From positions 1 through 64,000 of the forward strand of contig NZ_VYKL01000021.1 in NCBI RefSeq assembly GCF_008710145.1: a stretch of DNA of 64,000 nucleotides, written 5' to 3'. Below, piece by piece: positions 17,830 through 26,485 of the stretch (the first letter of the stretch is position 1; the number at the start of each line of letters is the position of its first letter). The translations under genes and the position numbers were made by a program. The stretch comes from Niallia endozanthoxylica (lineage in GTDB: Bacteria; Bacillota; Bacilli; Bacillales; Cytobacillaceae). The notes under the pieces were generated by a model that made no database searches, was not told the origin of the DNA, and was given only the letters and a program-made list of their open reading frames with translations.

Positions 17830-17863
17830 AAAAAGGTGAGCATAGAATGATGCTTGCCTTTTT
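17830..17863 (+). terminator. terminator-like hairpin
   Basis: AAAAAGGTGAGCAT pairs with ATGCTTGCCTTTTT (14 pairs including two G-T) across a 6-base loop. It precedes the DUF3231 gene. The remainder of 17717-17987 shows nothing else. Confidence 0.6.
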
Positions 17864-17987
17864 AATATATTTGCCTTACTGATAAGCTTCAAAGCCTTCT
17901 CGATAAAATCAGTCGAAAGGTTTCTAACTCTTCAGGGAAATTCATATTACAGGCTAAATTGGAAAATAATATATAAGAGGTGATTAT

Positions 17988-18992
17988 ATGGATGAGAATC
18001 AATTAAAACTTACATCTTCGGAAATAGGAACACTATGGGGAGAGTATGTAAACGGCACAGCGACAGATATAGTAAATAAATATATGGTTTCTATTATTGA
18101 GGATGAAGCAATTAAAGCCATTTTTGAGGACGCCATTAAGACGTTCGAAAAACAAAAGAAACAAATCGTAACCTTTATCGAGAAAGAGGGATTTCCAGTT
18201 CCAATTGGATTTACTGAGTCTGATCTTTTTAAAGATAAACCGAGATTATTCACGGATATATTTTGTCTGAACTATTTACATATCATGACATTACATGGTT
18301 TGCTGGGACACAGCACGGCATTAGCTGTTTCCGTTAGAAAAGACTTAAGGGACTTTTACGATTCATGTGATAACGATGCGAAAAAGATGTATCACCAAAC
18401 CATTGAGTTATTGCTTGAGAAAGGAAGTTTTCAAAGAGACCCTTTGTTTTATCCAGCTGAAAACCCTGAGTTTATTTCCAGCCAAGATTTCACAGATGGA
18501 CTTTTTGGAAAGGATAGGACCTTATCAGCGACAGAAATGATTAGTATTTCTTTCAACCTTAAAAAGAGCATTATGACTAAAACCCTTTCTATCGCATTTA
18601 GTCAAGTTGCTCAAACAAAAGAGGTAAGAAAGTTTTTAACTGATTCTGAGAAAACGGCTGATAGTCAAATAAAAGCATTTGCAAAAATAATGCAAGATGA
18701 TAATTTACCAGTTCCAAAATCTTGGGAAACAGAAGTGACAACTTCAACGGACTCTCCTTTTTCCGATAAGTTAATGATGTATCATATTGGTTTCTTGTTC
18801 CAAGCGGCACAAAACTATCATGGAGCAGGATTAGCTTCATCTATGCGAACAGACCTTGTAACAACGTATGAAGGGACTATTCTAAAAAATTTAATGGTTA
18901 CAAAAAAATGGTATAACTTAATGGTGAAAAATAAATGGTTGGAACAGCCCCCACTTGCTCCAAATAGAAAAGAAATTGCAAAAGAAGTATAG
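17988..18992 (+). CDS. DUF3231 family protein
   Basis: A 334-residue all-helical soluble protein made of two similar halves, as in DUF3231: LTSSEIGTLWGEYVNGTA (5-22) and DRTLSATEMISISFNLKKSI (about 178) begin the halves, and each half has an FPVPIGFT- or LPVPKSW-type loop. The fold is thought to be ferritin-like, but I see no clear di-iron ligand set. Family function is unknown; it is abundant in spore-forming Bacillaceae. AGAGGTGATTAT site. A second member of identical length lies at 41323-42327. Confidence 0.8.
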   Translation: MDENQLKLTSSEIGTLWGEYVNGTATDIVNKYMVSIIEDEAIKAIFEDAIKTFEKQKKQIVTFIEKEGFPVPIGFTESDLFKDKPRLFTDIFCLNYLHIMTLHGLLGHSTALAVSVRKDLRDFYDSCDNDAKKMYHQTIELLLEKGSFQRDPLFYPAENPEFISSQDFTDGLFGKDRTLSATEMISISFNLKKSIMTKTLSIAFSQVAQTKEVRKFLTDSEKTADSQIKAFAKIMQDDNLPVPKSWETEVTTSTDSPFSDKLMMYHIGFLFQAAQNYHGAGLASSMRTDLVTTYEGTILKNLMVTKKWYNLMVKNKWLEQPPLAPNRKEIAKEV

Positions 18993-19018
18993 GATCAACC
19001 ATTGCTTGGGTATGTTCA

Positions 19019-19489
19019 GTGAGTAAAAATATATTTGAAAAACTACTATGGAGCATCGCACTTCCTGGGTTTGGTCAGTATTTAAACGGAAAATATTTTA
19101 AAGGCACAGTACTTTTGATACTTGAACTTCTGATAAATACACAATCCCATTTCAATCAGATTATACTTATGAGTTTTCATGGAGAAATGAGTGAGGCCAT
19201 AAAACATGCGAATTATCAGTGGCTCATGTTTTATCCTTGTTTATACTTCTTTGCCATGTGGGATGCCGTTAAAGATGCTGGTGGAGGTAAAGATCCTATT
19301 TCTTTTCTTCCGTATGTTTTAACTGCCTTTTTTGTGACAGTTGGTTTGATTTTTTCATCAAAATTAGTGATATTTGGAGTATTATTAGGTCCTGTTTGGC
19401 TTCCAATGTTGTTTGTTTTTCCTGGGGCAGCACTTGGAGTTATGATTAAGAAAATCATAAATAAACAGTCTTTGAAAACCATCCCCTAA
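19019..19489 (+). CDS. small membrane protein (TM2-like)
   Basis: A 156-residue protein that opens with LWSIALPGFGQYLNGKYFKGTVLL, the pattern of TM2/DUF5683-like proteins, followed by four hydrophobic helices. GTG start 27 bases after the DUF3231 stop, so probably co-transcribed. Function not known. Its stop codon borders repeat R copy 5. Confidence 0.6.
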   Translation: MSKNIFEKLLWSIALPGFGQYLNGKYFKGTVLLILELLINTQSHFNQIILMSFHGEMSEAIKHANYQWLMFYPCLYFFAMWDAVKDAGGGKDPISFLPYVLTAFFVTVGLIFSSKLVIFGVLLGPVWLPMLFVFPGAALGVMIKKIINKQSLKTIP

Positions 19490-19572
19490 AACAAAGGGAC
19501 AGCGCTGTTTCATCAATGGAGAAAAATTCAAATAAAAGAAACGATAGAAACTGTCCCCATGTTTCTATCGTT
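19488..19572 (+). repeat. palindromic repeat family R, copy 5, ending in a terminator
   Basis: AAAACAAAGGGACAG lead-in, CATCAATGGAGAAAAATTC core. The right side has drifted into a perfect 12-base hairpin AACGATAGAAAC / GTTTCTATCGTT (19540-19572) followed by eight T. Here the repeat end works as a rho-independent terminator for the preceding membrane-protein gene. Confidence 0.75.
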
Positions 19573-19618
19573 TTTTTTCGAGGAATAAATAATTGAAGGG
19601 AAGGGCAAAGAGACTGAT

Positions 19619-20623
19619 TTAGTCATTACTATCTTTAATTGCAGCAGGCTTTCCAAATAAATAGCCTTGAAATAGTTTATAGCCAATATTCTTTAACCAA
19701 ATAAAGTCGTCTCTACTTTCAATTCCTTCTGCTAAAGGAATGGCACCAACCTGTTTCGCCGTTTGTAATATGTTCATTGCTGTTTCCTGCTTATCCGAAT
19801 CTGCAGCAACCCCTTGCACAAATTTCATATCAAGCTTCATGTAATTGGGGGATAATTCTTTCAATACTTCTATTGTACTAAAACCTTCACCAACATCGTC
19901 TAATGCATATTCAAAACCTTTATCTTTATAATACATTAAAATCCTTTTTAAATGATTTAAATCCTCTACTTGCTCTGTTTCTACGACTTCAAATACAAAA
20001 TGAGAGGGGGCTATGCCGAGTTGATTTGTCAATTGGGTAGTTGTTTTCAGACAATGTTCCGGTGAATAAATGGAAGTAGGAATAAAGTTGATAAAAACCT
20101 TTTTGTTTGTAAAACCAGCATGACGAACAGCCGTCATACGGCAAACTCGATCTAATGAATACGTCCGATTCCGAGCTTTAGCTGCTGAAAAAGCTTCAAA
20201 AGGAGAATAAAACTGCCCTTCCTCCTTGATAAAACGTGCTAACATTTCGTATCCGTAAATTTCTTCTGTTTCATCGACAATTGGTTGCACATAACTTTGT
20301 ACGGATTCCTCCAAGATGATTTGATCAATCCATTTCGAGTCAAACGTTTCTGAAATCTGTCTAATTGGTTTCCATTCCTTGTTATCAATACGAAATGAAA
20401 TAGTCTCCATATCCAGATGGTCACAAAAAAAGTCATATAAATCTTGAATAGCTAATTCTTTAACAACAAGAACATTTTCCTCATAGCTAACCAGCAGTTT
20501 CTTTCTTTGAAGGTGCAATAGAATATCAGGAAAATAATTTTTGTTGCTTTCTCCAGAAATCTTAATTTCATAGTTTAAATCCGACGGATAACATACATTG
20601 CAGTCTAACATCGATATCTCCAC
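19619..20623 (-). CDS. EAL-domain c-di-GMP phosphodiesterase
   Basis: A 334-residue cytoplasmic protein. The first 95 residues are an unassigned domain. The EAL domain follows from about 105: signature E-M-L-A-R (the catalytic Glu kept, Ala replaced by Met), NFIPTS, EVVETE, the DDVGEGFS loop equivalent of DDFG, YMKLD, AEGIES and QGYLFGKP. The metal-binding residues look complete, so hydrolysis of c-di-GMP is likely. GGGGTGGAGATATCG site. It may oppose the GGDEF enzyme at 13950. Confidence 0.8.
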   Translation of the reverse strand: MEISMLDCNVCYPSDLNYEIKISGESNKNYFPDILLHLQRKKLLVSYEENVLVVKELAIQDLYDFFCDHLDMETISFRIDNKEWKPIRQISETFDSKWIDQIILEESVQSYVQPIVDETEEIYGYEMLARFIKEEGQFYSPFEAFSAAKARNRTYSLDRVCRMTAVRHAGFTNKKVFINFIPTSIYSPEHCLKTTTQLTNQLGIAPSHFVFEVVETEQVEDLNHLKRILMYYKDKGFEYALDDVGEGFSTIEVLKELSPNYMKLDMKFVQGVAADSDKQETAMNILQTAKQVGAIPLAEGIESRDDFIWLKNIGYKLFQGYLFGKPAAIKDSND

Positions 20624-20658
20624 CCCTAATCATTTTCTATTATTGGTCTGTTAAAGGA

Positions 20659-22161
20659 TCATCTTGAATGATAATCATGTTTTTTTACATCTTCCATGAC
20701 AGCCATTGAAGCATAATAACCGCTTAGAGCGGAGGATAATGTCCCAGGGCCTGGAAATACCTGCTCTCCAGCAATATAAAACTGAGGCAGTGAAGATCGA
20801 ACACTTTTAGGCTTTAACACCGCATGTTTAACGGTTAAGGAGGTACCGCCAACATAGGCTTTACCGATATACCTTTGATAAGTTAATGGTGTACCCGCTT
20901 CCGCATCGATTACATATTCCTTAAGAGGCATCATTTTTTCAATCTCTGAGAGAATGGCATTTTTCACCTTCTCTTTTTTGTTTTTGTATTCCTCCTTCGT
21001 ACACAAAATCCACTCTTTAGGATTGGTATGAATAGAGGCTGTCATCATCACTTCTCCCGCAACTGTTTCCCCATTTTTATTCAATGATGGGTGAAAGGTA
21101 ACATACAAAGGGCCTGCTTCCTCTCTTAAAATCTTGGAATGCTCAGACTTAGGTACGATTTGATAAGCAAACGGTAACTTTTTCCCTCTTAAAGGACCCC
21201 GGCATATATCCTCTTTCAATACCGCATCCAACCGAAAAGCGCCCCAGTCAGGATTTCTATTCTGAGCTTTGCTAGGATCATAACCAAATAGTACACCGGT
21301 ATTGTTCACAATAATATCAAAGGATGCTTTGCATTTAGGACTCTGTACTTCCCATTGTTTTTCCATCTTGTTATAACTAACAGAACCAACAGGGGAGTTT
21401 AATAAAATTTCACCGCCTAAACCTTCTATTCTATCGGCCAATCTTTTACTGATTTCACCTATGCCATTTTGAATACTGAAGCTGCCCCTTCTATAGATGG
21501 TTAAGGCTAAACTCGCTGGCAGAAGAGCGGCTTCACTCACATCTGTCTGAACGGCATCAATAAGTTGTACATTCAACATTTGACGGAAAGGGGTAACCTG
21601 TTCAAGCCTGTATTTTCTCATGAAGTCTTCTACCGTATAAGATGAAAAACGAGCTAAACGCATGAGTGAAAAAGGATGATGAAAAACAAACCTGAGTATA
21701 TCTGCCAGTCCGCTAAATGTTTCTATCGGCAAAGCTGTTCTAGTTTCCGTGAAAGCAAGAACACTCTCACCAATTTTGGTCAGATTGCGCCAAAAATTAA
21801 GGACGTTCTGACTATGTTCAGGAAAAGTCTTCTTCAGTTCAGCTTCCCAATCCAAAGAATCCTTGTAAATGGAAATGGTTTTACCAGGTAATACAACATC
21901 CATTGGGTGAAGTAATTCTGTTGCAGGTAAATCAATATCTAGTTCGTTTAACATATTTCTCAATAAACCGTGTTCTTCTAACCCAAAAGCTAGTGTGGCA
22001 CCTGTTGGAAATAATCGATTCTTACGGACATACCATCCTGCCGAACCGCCTACTGTTGCCGCCTTCTCTAACACAGTCACTCTATAGCCGTGCTTTGCTA
22101 AGTAAGCTCCCGCGGTTAGCCCGCCAATGCCAGCGCCAATTACGCAAACCGTTTTCTCCAA
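20659..22161 (-). CDS. phytoene-desaturase-like FAD/NAD(P) oxidoreductase
   Basis: About 500 residues, of the CrtI/carotenoid isomerase-desaturase family. The FAD site VIGAGIGGLTAGAYLAKHGY starts at residue 6, followed by VLEKAATVGGSAG. The C-terminal GEQVFPGPGTLSSALSGYYAS is the family FAD-closing motif. The TTG at 22161 behind GGCGGGAG is preferred; an ATG at 22185 is the alternative. No other carotenoid gene is near, so the substrate is open. Confidence 0.78.
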   Translation of the reverse strand: MEKTVCVIGAGIGGLTAGAYLAKHGYRVTVLEKAATVGGSAGWYVRKNRLFPTGATLAFGLEEHGLLRNMLNELDIDLPATELLHPMDVVLPGKTISIYKDSLDWEAELKKTFPEHSQNVLNFWRNLTKIGESVLAFTETRTALPIETFSGLADILRFVFHHPFSLMRLARFSSYTVEDFMRKYRLEQVTPFRQMLNVQLIDAVQTDVSEAALLPASLALTIYRRGSFSIQNGIGEISKRLADRIEGLGGEILLNSPVGSVSYNKMEKQWEVQSPKCKASFDIIVNNTGVLFGYDPSKAQNRNPDWGAFRLDAVLKEDICRGPLRGKKLPFAYQIVPKSEHSKILREEAGPLYVTFHPSLNKNGETVAGEVMMTASIHTNPKEWILCTKEEYKNKKEKVKNAILSEIEKMMPLKEYVIDAEAGTPLTYQRYIGKAYVGGTSLTVKHAVLKPKSVRSSLPQFYIAGEQVFPGPGTLSSALSGYYASMAVMEDVKKHDYHSR

Positions 22162-22389
22162 ACAGCTCCCGCCTTTCCCATTCATTCTCCAACCGCTAAT
22201 TTTTTCCTTATCTTATTAGTATCAAAAGAGATAAAATATGTCAAATGTTTGTATATTATTCTTTTTAAAACATTATACAATTTAACAAACTCTTGTTATA
22301 ATCTACTTATAAAAATCGCTATATACTTATGACCCATTGGAGAATACAAGCAGCTGACCAATAAGTTAAAAGAAGGGCCAGGGATTATC

Positions 22390-23721
22390 ATGTTTTTAAG
22401 CATAAAAAGGAATAAACAATCAACATTTAGTTTGAGAAGTTTTGAGGAAAAGTTTAGCCACATTCAAGTAGAAATTGATCGTAACTTACCAACAGACATA
22501 CAACTTCAATTGGATATGATTCAGCTTAAAGAAAGAGATTTACAAATATTAAAGTTAATCCAACCAGCTATTAAGGAAAATATTCATAAAATGACCACAG
22601 GTTTTTATGGTCGTGTGATGGAAGTGCCACATTTAACAGCTATGATACAGAGTCATAGCACGGTTAATCGATTAAAACAAACGCTTCAATCACATCTGAT
22701 AGAAATGTTTGACGGTCATATCAATGATGTATTTGTTTCAAAAAGGGAAAGAATTGCTCATGCTCATATAAAAATCGGTTTAGAGCCCAAGTGGTATATG
22801 GCCGCTTTTAATGTTTTATTTGAAATAGCTCAAAATATCATTCATCAACATTTCAATCATTCAGAAGAGCGTGCCATGGCAATCAATGCAGTGAATAAGA
22901 TCTTAAGTTTTGAGCAGCAGCTCGTTTTAACCGCATATGAAGAGAGAGAGAAACAATTACGTGAAAAAGTAGACAGAAATGCCAAACTGGAATTGGTTGC
23001 AAATGTAGGTGAGAATGCCGCACGTTTAGCTGCAACAGCTGAGCAAACACATGCAAGCACTTCAGAAATGTCCAATCAGTCAAAAATTATTAAAGAAGCA
23101 TCTAATAAGGGGAAACAGCTTTCAAATGAAGTGCAAAGAAAATCTCAGGATGGATCAGAGAACATGAAAAATTTAAATAGACAAATCCAAGAGATTAAAC
23201 AAGGGGTAAGCGGTATAGTGGAAAATGCCAAGACATTGGACAATAACGCAAAAGAAGTACAAGGAATAGTAAATATTATTTTAGAAATTGCTGATCAAAC
23301 GAATTTACTAGCATTAAATGCAGCTATAGAAGCCGCACGTGCAGGAGGAGCAGGGAAAGGGTTTGCAGTTGTAGCTGAAGAAGTTAGGAAGCTAGCCAAT
23401 CAAACGAAGAGTTCTTCATCTAAAGTATCTGAAATAAGCGGAAAAACAAATCATCAGATTAAGACGATTGAAGCATCGATACAAAACATAGATAAAATTG
23501 TCCAAAAATGTGTGAAAACAACTGAGCTAGTCAATCAATTATTAGAACAAATCTTGAAAGAGGCCAAGGAAAGTAACAATCAAAATATCCTTATTGAAAC
23601 TGAAATTTCAGGATTAGTAAATATGTTATCTGATGTTTCCGAGGCAAGCGAGGAAGTGGCGAATACAGCCACATTATTATCTGAAACCATTTCTGACTAC
23701 ACGGGTATCAAAAATGAATGA
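22390..23721 (+). CDS. hemAT: haem-based aerotaxis transducer HemAT
   Basis: A 443-residue soluble chemoreceptor. A globin-coupled sensor (about 40-185) carries the proximal His in [12 protein letters not shown] (about 126), as in B. subtilis HemAT. The methyl-accepting signalling domain (about 215-440) has the invariant hairpin tip [21 protein letters not shown]. No membrane helix. It senses O2 and signals to CheA. AAGAAGGGCCAGGG site. Its stop codon overlaps repeat R copy 6. Confidence 0.92.
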   Translation: MFLSIKRNKQSTFSLRSFEEKFSHIQVEIDRNLPTDIQLQLDMIQLKERDLQILKLIQPAIKENIHKMTTGFYGRVMEVPHLTAMIQSHSTVNRLKQTLQSHLIEMFDGHINDVFVSKRERIAHAHIKIGLEPKWYMAAFNVLFEIAQNIIHQHFNHSEERAMAINAVNKILSFEQQLVLTAYEEREKQLREKVDRNAKLELVANVGENAARLAATAEQTHASTSEMSNQSKIIKEASNKGKQLSNEVQRKSQDGSENMKNLNRQIQEIKQGVSGIVENAKTLDNNAKEVQGIVNIILEIADQTNLLALNAAIEAARAGGAGKGFAVVAEEVRKLANQTKSSSSKVSEISGKTNHQIKTIEASIQNIDKIVQKCVKTTELVNQLLEQILKEAKESNNQNILIETEISGLVNMLSDVSEASEEVANTATLLSETISDYTGIKNE

Positions 23722-23793
23722 AACAAAGGGGCGGTTCTGCCGTTTCATCAGTGGAAAAAACTCCAAATGAATGAAGCGGAAGAACCATCCGAG
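23719..23793. repeat. palindromic repeat family R, copy 6
   Basis: TGAAACAAAGGGGCGGTTCTG lead-in at the HemAT stop codon, then CGTTTCATCAGTGG and CTCCAAATGAATGAAGCGGAAGAACC. Confidence 0.75.
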
Positions 23794-23878
23794 ACCGTTC
23801 ATTCTTAACACCATAACCGTAATTCCCTCATCCAGTAAACGAGTAACATAGTGGCGGAAACCGCTCGGGTATCCCAAG

Positions 23879-23916
23879 ATGCCAGATACCATCCACTTCT
23901 GTATGGTATCTGGCAC
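23879..23916. terminator. bidirectional terminator-like hairpin (GTGCCAG family)
   Basis: GCCAGATACCAT (23881-23892) pairs perfectly with ATGGTATCTGGC (23903-23914). It lies between two convergent genes. Confidence 0.6.
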
Positions 23917-23924
23917 TCTTAGTA

Positions 23925-24182
23925 TTATTCTTCTTTCCGATTGTCAAAATGGTCTACACAAACTTGTCTTAGGCCGCTTAACTTCGTAATGAGTTCATCA
24001 ATGTCATACGTACGGATGGTGTCCTTTAAATCATTATTTTCTTCGGTTATGGATGGTATATGAATCTCCATAAAGCCGTCCCATCTTAAATTGGCATCAA
24101 ATATGCCTTCTTCATCCTCAACTTCCAATCCAATTACTTTATTTTCATCATTTAGATGTTTTGATTTTATAATCCACTTCAT
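23925..24182 (-). CDS. small acidic hypothetical protein
   Basis: About 85 residues, highly charged: MKWIIKSKHLNDENKVIGLE start, DLKDTIRTYDIDELITKL middle. ATG at 24182 behind AAGGTGGAG; a GTG at 24191 is possible. No family recognised. The composition and clean ribosome site suggest a real gene. Confidence 0.5.
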   Translation of the reverse strand: MKWIIKSKHLNDENKVIGLEVEDEEGIFDANLRWDGFMEIHIPSITEENNDLKDTIRTYDIDELITKLSGLRQVCVDHFDNRKEE

Positions 24183-24393
24183 GTTCTCCACCTTATCTAT
24201 TTCTCCAATTAGGGTGTATTAGGAGATTCTTTTCGTGTATCGTATCCTTTTAAAACTCAATTTATCCTTATTTGCCTATATTATTTTGACCGATAAGTAT
24301 GATTTATGAGGTTTTTTTATTAAATTTCGTTCATTGGAAACGAGGTTCATTTCAATGGAGAAAACTGACATCATACTCCGTTCAAATCTCCTT

Positions 24394-24431
24394 TCTCATC
24401 TATAACACCCAACGTCCGGGTATAGATGAGA
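24394..24431. other. 11-base inverted repeat
   Basis: TCTCATCTATA (24394-24404) and TATAGATGAGA (24421-24431) around a 16-base GC-rich loop. There is no T tail. It sits in the gap (24183-24665) before the aminotransferase. An open frame at 24299-24505 that spans it has no ribosome site or protein-like composition. Confidence 0.4.
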
Positions 24432-24665
24432 TGGCTATTCTAACCTCTTATAATGGATTATTCTCCTTTGTTTGCTGTCTAATCTCGTCCGAATATAACA
24501 AATGATGTATAATAAGAAAAATAAATCCAATACATGGGTTGTATCACTATAATATTCTCGAATAGAAATAATAAGATAATACATTTCTAAAACAGCTAAA
24601 CGTCGTAACAAATTTCTTACTAATGTTACTTCATAAAATACACTGATTGAAAAGGAACGATTGCT

Positions 24666-25835
24666 ATGAGATTTAAACCAAGTTATGCACCAGGACCAAC
24701 GGACGTACGTGAGAATGTACGCTTGGCGTTAGCTAAAAAAACCAATAACACTGATTTTGATAAAGAATTCATCCACTATTACCATGAGGTATGCCAAAAG
24801 ATGGGCCGGGTCATGGGTACGACAAATGAAGTACTGCTGCTTGCCGGAGAAGGGATTCTAGCTTTGGAAGCTGCTTGTGCGAGCTTAACTGAAAAGGGTG
24901 ACCGTGTCCTTGTGCTCGATAACGGGATATACGGTGAAGGGTTTCAAGATTTTGTCAGAATGTATGGAGGAGAACCTGTTGTCTTAAGTTTTGACTATCA
25001 TAAAGACATACCTGTTGAAGAAGTACGGAACTATTTAGAAAAAGATCATGACTTCAAATATGCAACATTTGTTCATTGTGATACACCAACGTCCATCTTA
25101 AATGAGGTCAGCCAACTTTCTCCCTTACTAAAGGAATACGGCATTCTAACAGTGGTGGATTCAGTAGCTGGTATGGTGGGTGAACCCATTGATGTCGACC
25201 AAAATCAAATCGATATTTGCTGCGGAGGTACTCAAAAGGCTATCTCAGCACCTGTTGGCTTAGCGATTGTTTCCATTAGTGAGGACGCTAAAAAAGCGAT
25301 GAATGATCGTAAAATACCAATTGCTTCCTATTATGCAAACCTGCAAATTTTCAACGGATATATGGAAAAAGGAACCTTGCCTTATACGATGCCCGCTGGC
25401 ACTATTGAGGCTTTAGATGTTGCTTTAGACAATATTTTAAAAGAAGGTCAATCGGCGGTTTATGAACGACATGCGAAAATTGCGAACGCAGTAAGAAAAT
25501 CTATACAAGAATATGGACTAAGATTATTCTTAGAATCAGGATGCTCCAATACAGTCACTGCCGTCATCATTCCAGCAGAAATAGGCGCATTACGATTACA
25601 ACAACACATCCAAGAAACATCCAATCTATTCATTGCTACTTCTTTGGCGCAATATGAAGATGTCATCTTGCGTATTGGTCATATGGGTGAAAATGCCTTC
25701 ATTGAAAAAGTTCTACATGTATTAACAGTAATCGATCATGGCCTGCGTGATTTAGGTTTCAAAGGAAAGGGGAATCTGGGACAACTATTCCTAGATGCTT
25801 ATAGAGCAGAAGAATTAAGTGCAATTTATATTTAA
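24666..25835 (+). CDS. class V aminotransferase (alanine-glyoxylate / serine-pyruvate type)
   Basis: A 389-residue PLP enzyme. It opens with the family motif APGPTDVRENV. The PLP lysine lies in CCGGTQKAISAPVGLAI (about residue 191), and VVDSVAGMVGEP supplies the pyridine-contact Asp. The tail contains RIGHMGENA, matching the family Arg that binds the substrate carboxylate. Likely transfers an amino group from alanine, serine or a purine-derived amino donor to glyoxylate. AAAGGAACGATTGCT site. Single gene. Confidence 0.82.
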   Translation: MRFKPSYAPGPTDVRENVRLALAKKTNNTDFDKEFIHYYHEVCQKMGRVMGTTNEVLLLAGEGILALEAACASLTEKGDRVLVLDNGIYGEGFQDFVRMYGGEPVVLSFDYHKDIPVEEVRNYLEKDHDFKYATFVHCDTPTSILNEVSQLSPLLKEYGILTVVDSVAGMVGEPIDVDQNQIDICCGGTQKAISAPVGLAIVSISEDAKKAMNDRKIPIASYYANLQIFNGYMEKGTLPYTMPAGTIEALDVALDNILKEGQSAVYERHAKIANAVRKSIQEYGLRLFLESGCSNTVTAVIIPAEIGALRLQQHIQETSNLFIATSLAQYEDVILRIGHMGENAFIEKVLHVLTVIDHGLRDLGFKGKGNLGQLFLDAYRAEELSAIYI

Positions 25836-26188
25836 CAAGTTATTTAAAGGCAAAGGAACTCGTCTAACAATTTCACAAATAGTTTTTGGTCATGACCGAG
25901 AAAGAGGGGATGTCTAAAAAAAATGTCAGGCATCACGTCACAATATTGAACTCAGACCCAACAAGCTGCCTAACGAAATAACCTGTCTAACTTTATGGGG
26001 TCACTTCAATTTTTCTGAGATGTTTTTGGTGTAATATTTACCAACCTAATTGAACTAAAGCACCCGTTCGTATAATTCTTCACAATCAACACCATTAAAT
26101 GGATGAAATGTATTATGTAAATCAAAAATTTTTATTTAGGTATACAAATTCATATACGGAAAATTATTATAGTAGTACACATAATTCA
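25836..26188. other. gene-poor stretch
   Basis: AT-rich, no supportable coding sequence. It contains a partial GTGTCAGGCA-family motif (about 25920) and, near 25995, CTTTATGGGGTCACTTCA, a weak relative of the GGGGTCACATCAT repeats at 55929 and 57560. Confidence 0.4.
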
Positions 26189-26238
26189 CTCATAAACCAG
26201 CAATTAACAATAACATATGTTAATTGCTGGTTTATGAG
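26189..26238. other. 21-base perfect inverted repeat
   Basis: CTCATAAACCAGCAATTAACA (26189-26209) pairs perfectly with 26218-26238 around an 8-base loop. No T tail follows on either strand, so it is not a typical terminator. It lies between the aminotransferase and the 3' end of the UGA-containing peroxiredoxin. Confidence 0.7.
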
Positions 26239-26485
26239 CATGTATCCCTAAAAATTAAACAAGCAATAAATTCACAAAAAATACGACTTGGCTTTTTTAT
26301 CTAGACTGTACCGTTCGTACAATAAATTCAACAAATTCAACGAGAAGAAGCGTTAATCCTTCTTGGATCAACGCAACCTATAATTGAGTCAGAAAAGTGA
26401 CACATTAAAGAATCGCTACCGATGAAACCGAAAAAATATAATAATAATCATTCACTTTTATTTAAATACGATTATTGGGTAGTCC

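Noticed and set aside
24299..24505. 68-residue plus-strand open frame before the aminotransferase
   Set aside because: No ribosome site, composition unlike protein, and an inverted repeat lies inside it.
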